This document shows positions 54,633 to 63,810 of a stretch of 64,000 nt of DNA, piece by piece. Below the pieces are notes generated by a model. The model worked only from the letters and a program-made list of their open reading frames with translations, ran no database searches and was not told the origin of the DNA. A program made the position numbers and the translations under genes. This stretch comes from Treponema sp. (GTDB taxonomy: Bacteria; Spirochaetota; Spirochaetia; Treponematales; Treponemataceae): assembly GCA_017548565.1 (NCBI GenBank), contig JAFYZU010000007.1:1-64000 (forward strand), in the 5' to 3' direction. The stretch's first letter is position 1. Every line of letters begins with the position of its first letter.

Positions 54633-57600
54633 GTGGAAATTATAATTTCTGTTACAGCATTATTAGCGGCAATCGTTATTCCATTGATTTTACATTATCT
54701 TGACAACAAGAATAATGCGATTGAAAAAGTCAGACGTTATGCAGACAAACGGCAGGAAGATCTTGCTGCATATTACAAAAACATTGAAGCAAAATGCAAC
54801 ATGCTTGTAACTGAGTTTGATTCACGCCAGAGTCAGGCAAATGCTGCAATTAAACTTCTTGCAAAAGAATACGATGAGTTTAATGAAAAAACTACGAACC
54901 TTGATCAGAGCATAAAAGCCGTTCAGAATATTGAAAAACAGATTGACGGTTATGCAAATGTTCTTACAGAATTGAACGACATGACAAACAAGGTTGAAGA
55001 AAACCTTTCACGCATTCAGAAAGAAAGCGGCATTGTTGATAAGCTTACAAACAAACTTAACCAGCAGATGCAGACTGTAGAAACACTTGACAAGAGGATC
55101 CCGCAGGTTTCTGAAAACTTTACAAAGCATAATGAACAGCAACTCAAGGAAATCGGTACTGTTTTACTTGATGAATATAAAACTTATGCAAACAATATTT
55201 CAGCAGAACTGAAAACAGCCCAGGCAGATGCAGAAGCAGCTCTTGAAAAAATCAAGCAGGATATAAATGCCGCATATGCAAATGCCGCACAGAAAGCAAA
55301 TAATCTTGATGATACTGCATTCCAGAAGCTTGCAGAACAGACAAAGCTTCGTGCTGAAAAATATCTTAAAGAGCTTCATTCACAGGCTGCCCAGATGGAT
55401 GCCCAGCTTACTGAAAAGGTTACCGAAGCTTCAAACAGAATTTCAGATAAATTCAACAAAGGAATGGAAGACATCGCATCTTCTTACAGCACAAAAGTTC
55501 AGAATCTCCACGAAAAATACAATCAGCAGCTTGAATCGTTTACAGATAAAAATGACGGTATCATTGCTAAAATAGAAGCACGATTCAACGAAGATTTTGC
55601 AAGAATCAGCCAGAAATACGATTCTCAGCTTGAAATCATCACTTCAAAAAATGACAAAGACTTTTCTGATCTCGAAACAAGATTTACAAACGAACATAAT
55701 GTATTCGTTGAAAATTATACAAAGGCATTTGATACTGCAGTCGGATATACAGACAAAAAAATCAATGAATTCAACAAGGAATTCAATGATCAGCATCAGC
55801 GTCTTCAGGAAGAATTCGATTCGGCAATTTCATCTTTATCTGCTTCAAGCATTGATCAGATTGAATCACTCAAAGATCAGATTACTTCAGATATTTCACA
55901 GTTCGAAGAAAATTATACTACAAGAATCAATTCCCTCAATGCCAACTGCACTAATCAGATTGATACACTTCAGGAAGATTACAAGAATCAGTTTGCACAC
56001 ATACAGGATGAGCATGATAACGAAGTTGAAAGAATCGAAGGTGAATATGTTTCACGAATGAATAACTTTGAAGATACCTGGGGACGCAGAATCACAAATC
56101 TTGAATCAGAATATTCTGAAAAAACAATCAACATGGAAAAAGCACTCAAGGATATTTCTGACAGATATGACAATGAAGAAAGCGGACTCCAGAATATTTT
56201 TGGAGAAAGGATGCGCGAGCTTCAGGAAGATTTCAAGAAACGTATCGGTGAAGTACGAATGATTCTTGAACAGAGCATTCATGAATGCGAAGAAACAACT
56301 AAATTCCTTGAAAAAGATGTTGACGGTAACTCAAAGAACCTTCAGACAATCCGTGCAGAGCTCGATGATCAGATTGAAACAATGCAGAAACGATACACTA
56401 CACTTTACAATCAGGCAATTGAAACTGCAAATCAGAAAGAAACAATGGCAATCGAAGATTACACGGAAAAGGCAGAAGCAAACATTGAAAAATACTGTCA
56501 GCGTGTTCAGGAAAAAATCAGCACAATGCAGAATTCTTTGCAGGAATCCTTGAAGAACATCGCATTCCAGACTACAACATCCGTTCAGGAAACTCAGGAT
56601 GCCGTTGATTCGCTTCACAGGGAATGTACAGACGCTTCATCACGCGCTGCTCAATTCAGACCTGAAATTGAAACAAAAATCAGAAATGTTTCAAAGTTAA
56701 TAGATGATTTCCGTTCGGAAGCAGAAATAAAGCTTTCAAATATGAACAAGATGATTACAGATTCTGTAAAACGTTCAGTTGCTGAAAGTGAAAACAGACA
56801 TCTTTCTATTCTCGAAGGAATTGATGATCAGCTTAATTCTTACAAAAAGGAAATTGATTATAAAATTTCACAGATTGCTCATTCAGGAGAAGATATCGAT
56901 AATCTTGACAAGAGCATCCGTTCGGCAATGCAGGAAATTGAAAACCGTGTTGCAGATGAATTCATGGTATTCGTAAACGACCAGCAGAACCGTCACGAGG
57001 AATTCAGCAAAACAATCAAACAGGATTCAGAAGCAGTAGAAATGAGGCTTCGTGATATTGATAAGGCAATCGAAGAGCTTAAAGAAACTGCAAACGGCAA
57101 CATGAGTGCAAAGCTTCAGGAATTTGAAAATGCCTTCGACAGCAACCTCAAGACAAAGAACAACGAAATTGATACAAGTCTTTCTGCATGGAAGGATGAG
57201 CTTGATGCAAAGCTTTCTGAACTTACAAACACCTATGAAAATGAACGCCAGAAAGTTGAATCAAATTATCTTTCTGAACTCGAAAGTTCACTTTCATCTA
57301 TACAGGTAAAGACTTCAAATAATTTCGAAGAGCTTGAAGTATCAATCAAGGAAACCTCTGATAATCTTGAAACTACCCTTTCTGACCTTTCAGGAAGACT
57401 TGCAAACTTCAAGGAAGAAACTGATTCAAAGATGAACAAGATTACTGAAAATGCAGAAAAAACACTTAAAGATGAAATTACGACAAATTCATCTTTAGTT
57501 CAGGCAAATCTTGCCAGAGTTGAATCAGAACTTCTTGCAGAAATCAAGGATTTTGAAACAAGCATTAACGACAGGCGCGATGCATCTGTTTCATCGATTG

Positions 57601-58985
57601 ATGCGGCCGTACAGGATTTCAACAACTGGAAGGATCAGATTAAAAAGCAGTTCGATGAATCAAATGATGTATTCAATGATCAGCTTGACGGATTTAAAAA
57701 CACAACGCAGTCAAAGATTGACGAAGCAGGTCAAAAGCTCATGCAGCACATGCAGAACTTTGCAGACAGCCTTAAACAGGAGCAGGACAATCTTACAGAA
57801 CAGATTGCAAAGCTTGAAAGTCAGACAAATACATCTATCGAAGAATACGAAAACCGTTCTCAGCAGATTCTCAAACAGCTCAAGGATATGTATACCGAAA
57901 TGCTCACAGATACGGAAGAACGTGTTAAAACTCAGAACCTTGATTCTGCAAAGAGCATTCAGGAGCTTAAGGATGAAATCCAGACGGCCTCTGAACAGAA
58001 CAGGGCTAATCAATCTAAATTCGTACTTAAATGGCAGAATGATTCAAATGAGCTTCAGGCTAAGATGGGCGAAATTGCAAAAGAAATGCAGACTGTACGT
58101 TCAAACATCCAGCTTTACGAAAAAGCAGATACTATGAAACGTCAGCTTGATGATAATATCAAGGCGCTCAACGATTCGTTCAAGCGAGTTGAAGATTACA
58201 ATGATGTTGCAAACCGCTTCCATACCGAATACGGTTCAATCTGTAAAATGAATGATGATATTTCGCGACAGATTTCTACATTCGAATCACAGAAGCAGAA
58301 GGTTATGGCACTAGAACAGAAATTCTCTCAGATGATTGCACTTTCAAATACAATTGATGAAAGGATTCAGTCACTTCATAATACGACAGATGATGTTCAG
58401 ACGATGGAAGTTGCAATCCGCGATTACAGAGACAAGCTCGATCAGGTTTCTCAGCAATATGAACGTCTCGAAAAGAAGGATGAAGTTATTAACCGCGTAA
58501 TGAAGGATGTCGACACATCATTTACTCATCTGAAGACTCTTGAGCAGCGTGTAACTGATTGTGCAAGACTCGTTACATCCCTCCCTAAAGAGATAAAAGA
58601 TGTACAGACAAATGTAGACAGACTCCTTCAGAATGGTCCAAAAATTACAGATGCTGCAGCAAAGCTTCATGATCTTGATTCTGTCATCAAGGATACAGAA
58701 AAAAGAATTGATCAACTTCAGTCTTCGAATGCAGGTATCAAGAAAACAGAGCTTGCATTACAGGAGCTTAAACGGGAAATCAACAACAAATATGATATGC
58801 TCCAGAAGATTACGCAGCAGAACATTAAATCAGGTACAAGCAAACCGAAGGATAACGGTATTTCTCCGTCAGAAAGAGAAACAATCCGTACTTTGAAGCG
58901 CGAAGGATGGACAATTCAGGAGCTTGCATCAAGATTCAAGCGTACTACAGTAGAAATTGAACTTCTTCTTGATTTACCGGAATAG
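54633..58985 (+). CDS. giant membrane-anchored coiled-coil protein, spirochaete type
   Basis: 1450 aa. One N-terminal helix (IIISVTALLAAIVIPLILHYL) anchors it; nearly all the rest (residues 30-1380) is heptad-rich coiled coil with Gln, Glu, Lys, Ser and Thr. The last 50 residues form a small helix-turn-helix-like module (SERETIRTLKREGWTIQELA). It resembles what I recall as the SpiroCoCo family, long coiled-coil proteins restricted to spirochaetes and possibly structural. The start is GTG at 54633, with AGGTGGGG 10 nt upstream. It should be cotranscribed with the HAD gene. Confidence 0.8.
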   Translation: MEIIISVTALLAAIVIPLILHYLDNKNNAIEKVRRYADKRQEDLAAYYKNIEAKCNMLVTEFDSRQSQANAAIKLLAKEYDEFNEKTTNLDQSIKAVQNIEKQIDGYANVLTELNDMTNKVEENLSRIQKESGIVDKLTNKLNQQMQTVETLDKRIPQVSENFTKHNEQQLKEIGTVLLDEYKTYANNISAELKTAQADAEAALEKIKQDINAAYANAAQKANNLDDTAFQKLAEQTKLRAEKYLKELHSQAAQMDAQLTEKVTEASNRISDKFNKGMEDIASSYSTKVQNLHEKYNQQLESFTDKNDGIIAKIEARFNEDFARISQKYDSQLEIITSKNDKDFSDLETRFTNEHNVFVENYTKAFDTAVGYTDKKINEFNKEFNDQHQRLQEEFDSAISSLSASSIDQIESLKDQITSDISQFEENYTTRINSLNANCTNQIDTLQEDYKNQFAHIQDEHDNEVERIEGEYVSRMNNFEDTWGRRITNLESEYSEKTINMEKALKDISDRYDNEESGLQNIFGERMRELQEDFKKRIGEVRMILEQSIHECEETTKFLEKDVDGNSKNLQTIRAELDDQIETMQKRYTTLYNQAIETANQKETMAIEDYTEKAEANIEKYCQRVQEKISTMQNSLQESLKNIAFQTTTSVQETQDAVDSLHRECTDASSRAAQFRPEIETKIRNVSKLIDDFRSEAEIKLSNMNKMITDSVKRSVAESENRHLSILEGIDDQLNSYKKEIDYKISQIAHSGEDIDNLDKSIRSAMQEIENRVADEFMVFVNDQQNRHEEFSKTIKQDSEAVEMRLRDIDKAIEELKETANGNMSAKLQEFENAFDSNLKTKNNEIDTSLSAWKDELDAKLSELTNTYENERQKVESNYLSELESSLSSIQVKTSNNFEELEVSIKETSDNLETTLSDLSGRLANFKEETDSKMNKITENAEKTLKDEITTNSSLVQANLARVESELLAEIKDFETSINDRRDASVSSIDAAVQDFNNWKDQIKKQFDESNDVFNDQLDGFKNTTQSKIDEAGQKLMQHMQNFADSLKQEQDNLTEQIAKLESQTNTSIEEYENRSQQILKQLKDMYTEMLTDTEERVKTQNLDSAKSIQELKDEIQTASEQNRANQSKFVLKWQNDSNELQAKMGEIAKEMQTVRSNIQLYEKADTMKRQLDDNIKALNDSFKRVEDYNDVANRFHTEYGSICKMNDDISRQISTFESQKQKVMALEQKFSQMIALSNTIDERIQSLHNTTDDVQTMEVAIRDYRDKLDQVSQQYERLEKKDEVINRVMKDVDTSFTHLKTLEQRVTDCARLVTSLPKEIKDVQTNVDRLLQNGPKITDAAAKLHDLDSVIKDTEKRIDQLQSSNAGIKKTELALQELKREINNKYDMLQKITQQNIKSGTSKPKDNGISPSERETIRTLKREGWTIQELASRFKRTTVEIELLLDLPE

Positions 58986-59016
58986 TATAAAAACTAATAT
59001 TCAGATATGAATGAAT

Positions 59017-59050
59017 AAACCCTGTAAGACATTTGATTTTACAGGGTTTT
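59017..59050. terminator. bidirectional terminator between the coiled-coil gene and ispF
   Basis: AAACCCTGTAA and TTACAGGGTTT form an 11-bp stem with an 11-nt loop and T-runs on both sides. Confidence 0.8.
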
Positions 59051-59522
59051 ATTTACTTAAAAGACAGATGCATACTGCTTCTACTGCTTCACTTGTTCCG
59101 ACAGGCGGAAGTTTTTCTCCCGTTTTAGCCTTTACAAAAATTCTTTCTTTTTCAATCTTCATGATGGAAGCAAGATTCTCAATAACTTTTTCGCGATAAG
59201 GAATAAATTTCGGTGACTGAAGCTTTACAACACAATCCAGGTTTTCAATTTTCCAACCATCTTCAGTAATCTTATTCATTACTTCCTCTAACAGAATTGA
59301 TGAATCACAATCCTTCCATTTATTATCTTCAGGAGGGAAAAAAGTTCCTATATCGCCAAGAGCGGCTGCTCCTAAAAGTGAATCAATGATTGCATGAATA
59401 AGAACATCGCCGTCAGAATGACCGTCCTCTCCTTTATTAAAATCAAGCTGAATACCGCCGAGAAGAAGTTTCCTTCCTTCAACGAGTCTGTGTAAATCTG
59501 TTCCAAGTCCTGTCCTAAACAT
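59049..59522 (-). CDS. ispF: 2-C-methyl-D-erythritol 2,4-cyclodiphosphate synthase
   Basis: 157 aa. Methylerythritol-phosphate route to isoprenoids. Metal ligands are in GTDLHRL (Asp, His) and GHSDGDVLIHAIIDSLLGA (His), and GDIGTFFPPED follows. It overlaps ispD by 8 nt, a usual neighbour. Confidence 0.95.
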   Translation of the reverse strand: MFRTGLGTDLHRLVEGRKLLLGGIQLDFNKGEDGHSDGDVLIHAIIDSLLGAAALGDIGTFFPPEDNKWKDCDSSILLEEVMNKITEDGWKIENLDCVVKLQSPKFIPYREKVIENLASIMKIEKERIFVKAKTGEKLPPVGTSEAVEAVCICLLSK

Positions 59523-60225
59523 TAAATTTCTCCAGATCTTCAGGATAAGTGATTTTTATGTTTTTTTCATCACCGGGAATTACTTTTACCTTTCCGTAAT
59601 AATTTGCGAAAATTTCAGTATCATCAGTATATTCTTTATTATCTATGGCTGCTTTTTTATGAGCATCGAGGATTTTTTCATAAACAAACCCCTGGGGAGT
59701 CTGAATGCATGTAAGCTGTTTACGCAAAAGATGTTCTTTAACAAAGGATTCAGAATCTAAAAGCTTGATTGTATCAACCGGAACAATTCCCGGAGCAGCT
59801 GCATCATTATGATTAAGCTCCTCAATAAGGGAAAGAATAATATCTGCGCTTACAAAGGGACGGGCTCCATCGTGAATGAGAACGAAGCGTGGTTTATCAG
59901 TTTCAAGAGCTTTAAGCGCATTAAAAACTGATTCCTGACGGGTTCTTCCGCCTTTTACAAGCTGGATTTTATTAAATAAAACAGGGGGGACAGCCCTCAT
60001 TGCATTAAAAAAAATATTGTCATCAATACTTTCATGCGGGACAGAAATAATTATACGTGTGATGTGTATTTTATGCTCAACAAGAACCAGAAAAGCATTT
60101 ACTGAAGCAGAAAGGACTGTTTTTCCTTCTTCAGTTTCTATTAATTCTTTTTTACGACCGCCCATCCTTGTAGAAGAACCGGCAGCCATTATTATGACTG
60201 CAGTTGAATTATAATTCTTCGTCAT
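59515..60225 (-). CDS. ispD: 2-C-methyl-D-erythritol 4-phosphate cytidylyltransferase
   Basis: 236 aa. It transfers CMP from CTP to methylerythritol phosphate. The N-terminal nucleotide loop reads IIMAAGSSTRMGG, then KGGRTRQESVFNAL and VLIHDGARPFVS are present. The start at 60225 overlaps carD by 17 nt and fits the family N-terminus; an ATG at 60246 is also possible. A degenerate copy of the dispersed motif at 59980-60002 codes for RAVPPVL in a surface loop. Confidence 0.93.
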   Translation of the reverse strand: MTKNYNSTAVIIMAAGSSTRMGGRKKELIETEEGKTVLSASVNAFLVLVEHKIHITRIIISVPHESIDDNIFFNAMRAVPPVLFNKIQLVKGGRTRQESVFNALKALETDKPRFVLIHDGARPFVSADIILSLIEELNHNDAAAPGIVPVDTIKLLDSESFVKEHLLRKQLTCIQTPQGFVYEKILDAHKKAAIDNKEYTDDTEIFANYYGKVKVIPGDEKNIKITYPEDLEKFNV

Positions 60226-60865
60226 CGTCGAAATCGTCTGCTTCATCCATATCTTCGTCGGAGTCTAAATCATCATCTTCGTCGTCATTTTTTGATTTTT
60301 CGTTGATATCATCCATTAAATCGTCATCTTCATCATCATCAAGTGCGACAATATGCTTGATTTTAGAAACAGCTCCCGGCGGCTCAAGCTTTGTATGAAT
60401 TTCCTGTTCAATTTCTTTTTCAGATTTACCTAAGGCAAAAGAAATTTCATCTTCAAGAAGTTTTTTTGCAGAATCATAAAGCTTTCTTTCAAGAATTGGA
60501 AGCTCTTTAATTTTACTTCTATTGTAAAGACAACGAACAATCTGCGCGATATCTTTTACAGATCCTTTTTTAAGAAGATCAAGATTCATCTGATAACGTA
60601 ATTTCCAGTCTGATGTTATAGGTTCAAAATCCTCAGACAGAAGATTCAATGCTTCCTGAGCTTCCTTTGCACTTACAATCTGACGGATTCCAAGCTCTTC
60701 TGCTTTTGAAACAGGAACCATTACAACCATATCAGAAGCTTCAATATAGATTTCATAATAAGGAATCATTTCATCTTTGAATTGTTTTTCGAAGATTTTA
60801 GTGATTTTTCCAACCCCTTGACTAGGGTAAACAACCTTCTGGTTAATTTTAAATTTATTTGCCAT
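60209..60865 (-). CDS. CarD-family RNA polymerase-binding regulator with acidic tail
   Basis: 218 aa. The N-terminal CarD/CdnL RNA-polymerase-binding domain has INQKVVYPSQGVGKITKIFE and YYEIYIEASDMVVMVPV. A helical DNA-contact domain follows (residues 75-165). The last 45 residues are almost all Asp and Glu (for example DLDSDEDMDEADDFDDDEEL). CarD proteins stabilise open promoter complexes. The acidic tail is unusual. It heads a carD-ispD-ispF operon. The -10 is 6 nt before the ATG. Confidence 0.88.
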   Translation of the reverse strand: MANKFKINQKVVYPSQGVGKITKIFEKQFKDEMIPYYEIYIEASDMVVMVPVSKAEELGIRQIVSAKEAQEALNLLSEDFEPITSDWKLRYQMNLDLLKKGSVKDIAQIVRCLYNRSKIKELPILERKLYDSAKKLLEDEISFALGKSEKEIEQEIHTKLEPPGAVSKIKHIVALDDDEDDDLMDDINEKSKNDDEDDDLDSDEDMDEADDFDDDEEL

Positions 60866-60871
60866 ATATAT

Positions 60872-60900
60872 ATTATATCACAAAATTAAGAAAGATTCAA
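60872..60900 (-). promoter_or_regulatory. carD-ispDF promoter, predicted leaderless
   Basis: On the minus strand TTGAAT, 17 nt, TATAAT, then 6 nt to the ATG at 60865. Confidence 0.75.
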
Positions 60901-60910
60901 ACTTGTTATA

Positions 60911-60964
60911 AAATAAAAAAGCATCCGGATTAAAATGAAATATCCTTCACTTTTTCCAGATGCT
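60911..60964 (-). terminator. terminator of the 216-aa exported-protein gene
   Basis: AGCATCTGGA and TCCGGATGCT on the minus strand pair with one mismatch, followed by TTTTTTATTTT. Confidence 0.7.
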
Positions 60965-60985
60965 CTATACAGATAAATCAAAGCC

Positions 60986-61636
60986 TTAGAAATAATAAGT
61001 TAAACCGATTGTTGAGAAACATAAAAGAACTAATCCGGTTGCATAAGGCTGTGATAAAATAGCATCACCCATGAAATATGGAGTACTGTTACTATCCGTC
61101 ATATCAAAACAAACGATAGGAAATGATGTTGAATAATTAAATCGGATTTTTCCACCAAAATTATAATTTGCTTTGAATGTAGCAAGAAATGCTGAACCAA
61201 AGCATCCCTGAATATTTGAATCGTTTGTAAAAAGGAATACACCAGTTGCACCAAATGAACACTGCCATTTGCTGTCCTGCCTTGATAAATTATATCCAAG
61301 ATAAATGCTCGGATAATAGATTGTATCTAAATAATGTGAATCCTCAATATCATCCTGATTTTCATAATCTTCATCAGAATCATAATCATCTGAACCGCTG
61401 AAGTAATCACTGGCAAAAAAAGAACTGCCGAGTTTTCCGAATCCAAGATCAAACTGAAACTTTGAATCAGAAGGTCTATATCTGAGTTCTAAAGCAGGAC
61501 CAAGAATAGATAAAAAAATGCCTATTCCAGTTTCAGACGGCTGATAACCGTAATCTTCATTTTCTTCGACATTACGTGCTGATAATGCACCCGTAAATAA
61601 AACTGCTGATAAAATAATTGATAATAATTTTTTCAT
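60986..61636 (-). CDS. exported beta-barrel-like protein, 216 aa
   Basis: A signal peptide (MKKLLSIILSAVLFTGALSA) is followed by strands with alternating aromatic residues (FQFDLGFGKLGSSFFAS, YYPSIYLGYNLS, IRFNYSTSFPIVCFD) and an end in Tyr-Tyr-Phe. An Asp/Glu-rich loop (DDYDSDEDYENQDDIEDS) interrupts it. Probably a small outer-membrane barrel, function unknown. AAGGAG precedes the start. Confidence 0.6.
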   Translation of the reverse strand: MKKLLSIILSAVLFTGALSARNVEENEDYGYQPSETGIGIFLSILGPALELRYRPSDSKFQFDLGFGKLGSSFFASDYFSGSDDYDSDEDYENQDDIEDSHYLDTIYYPSIYLGYNLSRQDSKWQCSFGATGVFLFTNDSNIQGCFGSAFLATFKANYNFGGKIRFNYSTSFPIVCFDMTDSNSTPYFMGDAILSQPYATGLVLLCFSTIGLTYYF

Positions 61637-61779
61637 AGTTCACTCCTTATTTCTTTATTTTATAGGTTAATCATAATAGAAAAAAAATGAGTTGTAAAGA
61701 GAATTATTGAAAAATAAGAAAAGTCTTAAAGAAAGAAAAACGCGTGAAATATAAGGAAAACAAGGAGTAAGAAAACAAG

Positions 61780-61820
61780 GAGGGTTGTCCCCATTGTTTT
61801 TTTGTCCCCATTGTTTTTTT
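61780..61820 (-). repeat. dispersed 20-bp motif, full copy plus partial copy
   Basis: GAGGGTTGTCCCCATTGTTT at 61780 is followed directly by TTTGTCCCCATTGTTTTTTT, a second copy lacking the first six bases. Both are upstream of the helicase gene. Confidence 0.8.
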
Positions 61821-61853
61821 GTCACTTTTTATTTATACTTAATTAAGAGTTTT

Positions 61854-63749
61854 ATGGAAAACAACATTGAGTTAGAAACAGAAAAAGAAGAAACTGTCTC
61901 ATTCGAAGATTTAGGTCTTGATGAATACACTTTAAGGGCAGTTGAAAAAAAAGGTTTTTTAACTCCATCACCAATCCAGATACTTGCAATTCCGCGATTA
62001 TTAAACGGCGAATCAAATCTTATAGCTAAAGCACGTACAGGAACAGGGAAAACAGCCGCTTTTTCACTTCCGATAATCCAATCTATAAAAAATAAGGCAG
62101 ATAAAGTACAGGCACTCATTCTGGAACCAACACGAGAACTTGCAATACAAACCTGTACCGAAATTCAGTCTTTTTCAACAAATACAATACCAAGAACAAC
62201 AGTTTTATATGGTGGTGCTGCTTATTCCAATCAAATCCGTGAACTGAAAAAGGGATGTGAAATAGTTGTCGGAACTCCAGGACGCATTAAGGATCATCTT
62301 GACCGGAAAACCCTTGATATAAGTCAAATCCAATATTTCATTCTTGATGAAGGAGATGAAATGCTGGATATGGGTTTCATCGATGATATCCGTGAAATAT
62401 TTGCACATGCTAATCCAGATTCAAGAATCCTTCTTTTCAGTGCAACCATGCCGCCTGCCATTTTAAAAATCGCCGCTGACTTTATGGGTGAATATGACAT
62501 AATCGAAGAAGCCAGGGTTGTAGATGAACCTTTGCTCATTGAACAGAAATACTATCTGTTAAAAGAAGCGGATAAGCTTGAAGCTCTTATAAGGATTATA
62601 GATATTTCACCTGATTTTTATGGTCTTATTTTTACGATGACCAAGGCGGAAGCTGATACTGTTGCTAAAGAACTGATTGTAAAAGGATATGAAGCCGCTG
62701 CTCTTCATGGAGATATAATGCAGCAACAGAGGGAAAAAATCCTGGAATTATTCCGCATAAAAAAGACTAAAATCCTTGTTGCTACCGATGTTGCAGCACG
62801 AGGAATTGACATCACCGGATTATCGCATGTAATAAATTATTCACTTCCCTATGATACAGCAACCTACGTTCATAGGATCGGACGAACCGGACGTGCAGGA
62901 ACGACTGGAACTGCAATTACATTTGTTCGGCCTGAAGAAAAACGGAAACTCAGATTCTTCCTTCAGAATGCCCAGAAAGCAACAAAAGGTAAAATTCAGG
63001 AAGATAAAATTCCTTCTGTAAGTAAAGTCATCGAAATTAAAGAAGAACGATTAATAAATGAATTAAAACAAAAGCTTTTTAAGAAACAGAAGAAAATCGA
63101 AAACAATGGGGAAAACAATGGGGACAACCCTCCTGAGCAGAATGATCATAAAGAACTCAAATCTATCGATGAAAAATTTATAAATCTGGCGCAATCCCTT
63201 GCACAGGATAGTGACCCTATTCAGATTCTGGCAGGAGTTCTTTCTATTTTCTACAGCAGTAAACTCAGTTCAAAGAATTATGGAAAAATCACGAAAATTG
63301 AATCTGTTTCTAATGAAAACCAGACAAGAATCTTTGTATCACTTGGTAAAAAAGACGGATACAGGGCAAAAGAAATTGCTGATTTTTTCAGCAGGCTATG
63401 TTCTATTCCTCAGCGTCTTGTCGATGATATAGATGTAGCACAACAGTTTTCTATTGTATCTTTACCGAAAGATGCCGCAAAAAAAGCCCTGTCGTTATCA
63501 AAAAGAAGAAAAGACGTACCTCACATGCATATTGATACAAAAGATAATGGGAGAGGCAGCAGAAAAAACAGAATTCAGAATATCGAAAAAGATCAAAATC
63601 AGAAAAAAAATAAAGCAAAAAAGGCAGACAAACAGGACGATAAAAAAAGAAAATCAGATAAACAGAATCTAAAGAGTAAAAAAGCTGAACCAAAAAAGTC
63701 GAAAAAAGAGACAAAATCTTCAAGCGCACTGGCTTATAAAAAAAGATAA
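61854..63749 (+). CDS. DEAD-box RNA helicase (DeaD/CsdA type)
   Basis: 631 aa. Motif Q SPIQ, motif I ARTGTGKTAAF, Ia PTRELA, II ILDEGDEML (DEGD in place of DEAD), III FSATMP, and VI HRIGRTGRAG are present. A DbpA-type RNA-binding domain (about 490-565) and a very basic Lys/Arg tail follow, as in ribosome-assembly and cold-shock helicases. AAGAG precedes the ATG at 61854, which gives MENNIELETE; the open frame upstream is repeat sequence. A copy of the dispersed motif at 63102-63135 encodes NNGENNGDNPPE in the linker. Confidence 0.9.
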   Translation: MENNIELETEKEETVSFEDLGLDEYTLRAVEKKGFLTPSPIQILAIPRLLNGESNLIAKARTGTGKTAAFSLPIIQSIKNKADKVQALILEPTRELAIQTCTEIQSFSTNTIPRTTVLYGGAAYSNQIRELKKGCEIVVGTPGRIKDHLDRKTLDISQIQYFILDEGDEMLDMGFIDDIREIFAHANPDSRILLFSATMPPAILKIAADFMGEYDIIEEARVVDEPLLIEQKYYLLKEADKLEALIRIIDISPDFYGLIFTMTKAEADTVAKELIVKGYEAAALHGDIMQQQREKILELFRIKKTKILVATDVAARGIDITGLSHVINYSLPYDTATYVHRIGRTGRAGTTGTAITFVRPEEKRKLRFFLQNAQKATKGKIQEDKIPSVSKVIEIKEERLINELKQKLFKKQKKIENNGENNGDNPPEQNDHKELKSIDEKFINLAQSLAQDSDPIQILAGVLSIFYSSKLSSKNYGKITKIESVSNENQTRIFVSLGKKDGYRAKEIADFFSRLCSIPQRLVDDIDVAQQFSIVSLPKDAAKKALSLSKRRKDVPHMHIDTKDNGRGSRKNRIQNIEKDQNQKKNKAKKADKQDDKKRKSDKQNLKSKKAEPKKSKKETKSSSALAYKKR

Positions 63750-63810
63750 GCATTCAGCAGCCGTTCAATCAGATTTTGCTCATTCCAGAATTGATATGGA
63801 AAGGTGAACT

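Noticed and set aside
55267-58137. Several open frames in the other plus-strand frames of the coiled-coil gene
   Set aside because: The repetitive codon use of the 1450-aa gene suppresses stops in other frames; the products are Arg/Ser/Leu-rich and look like artefacts.
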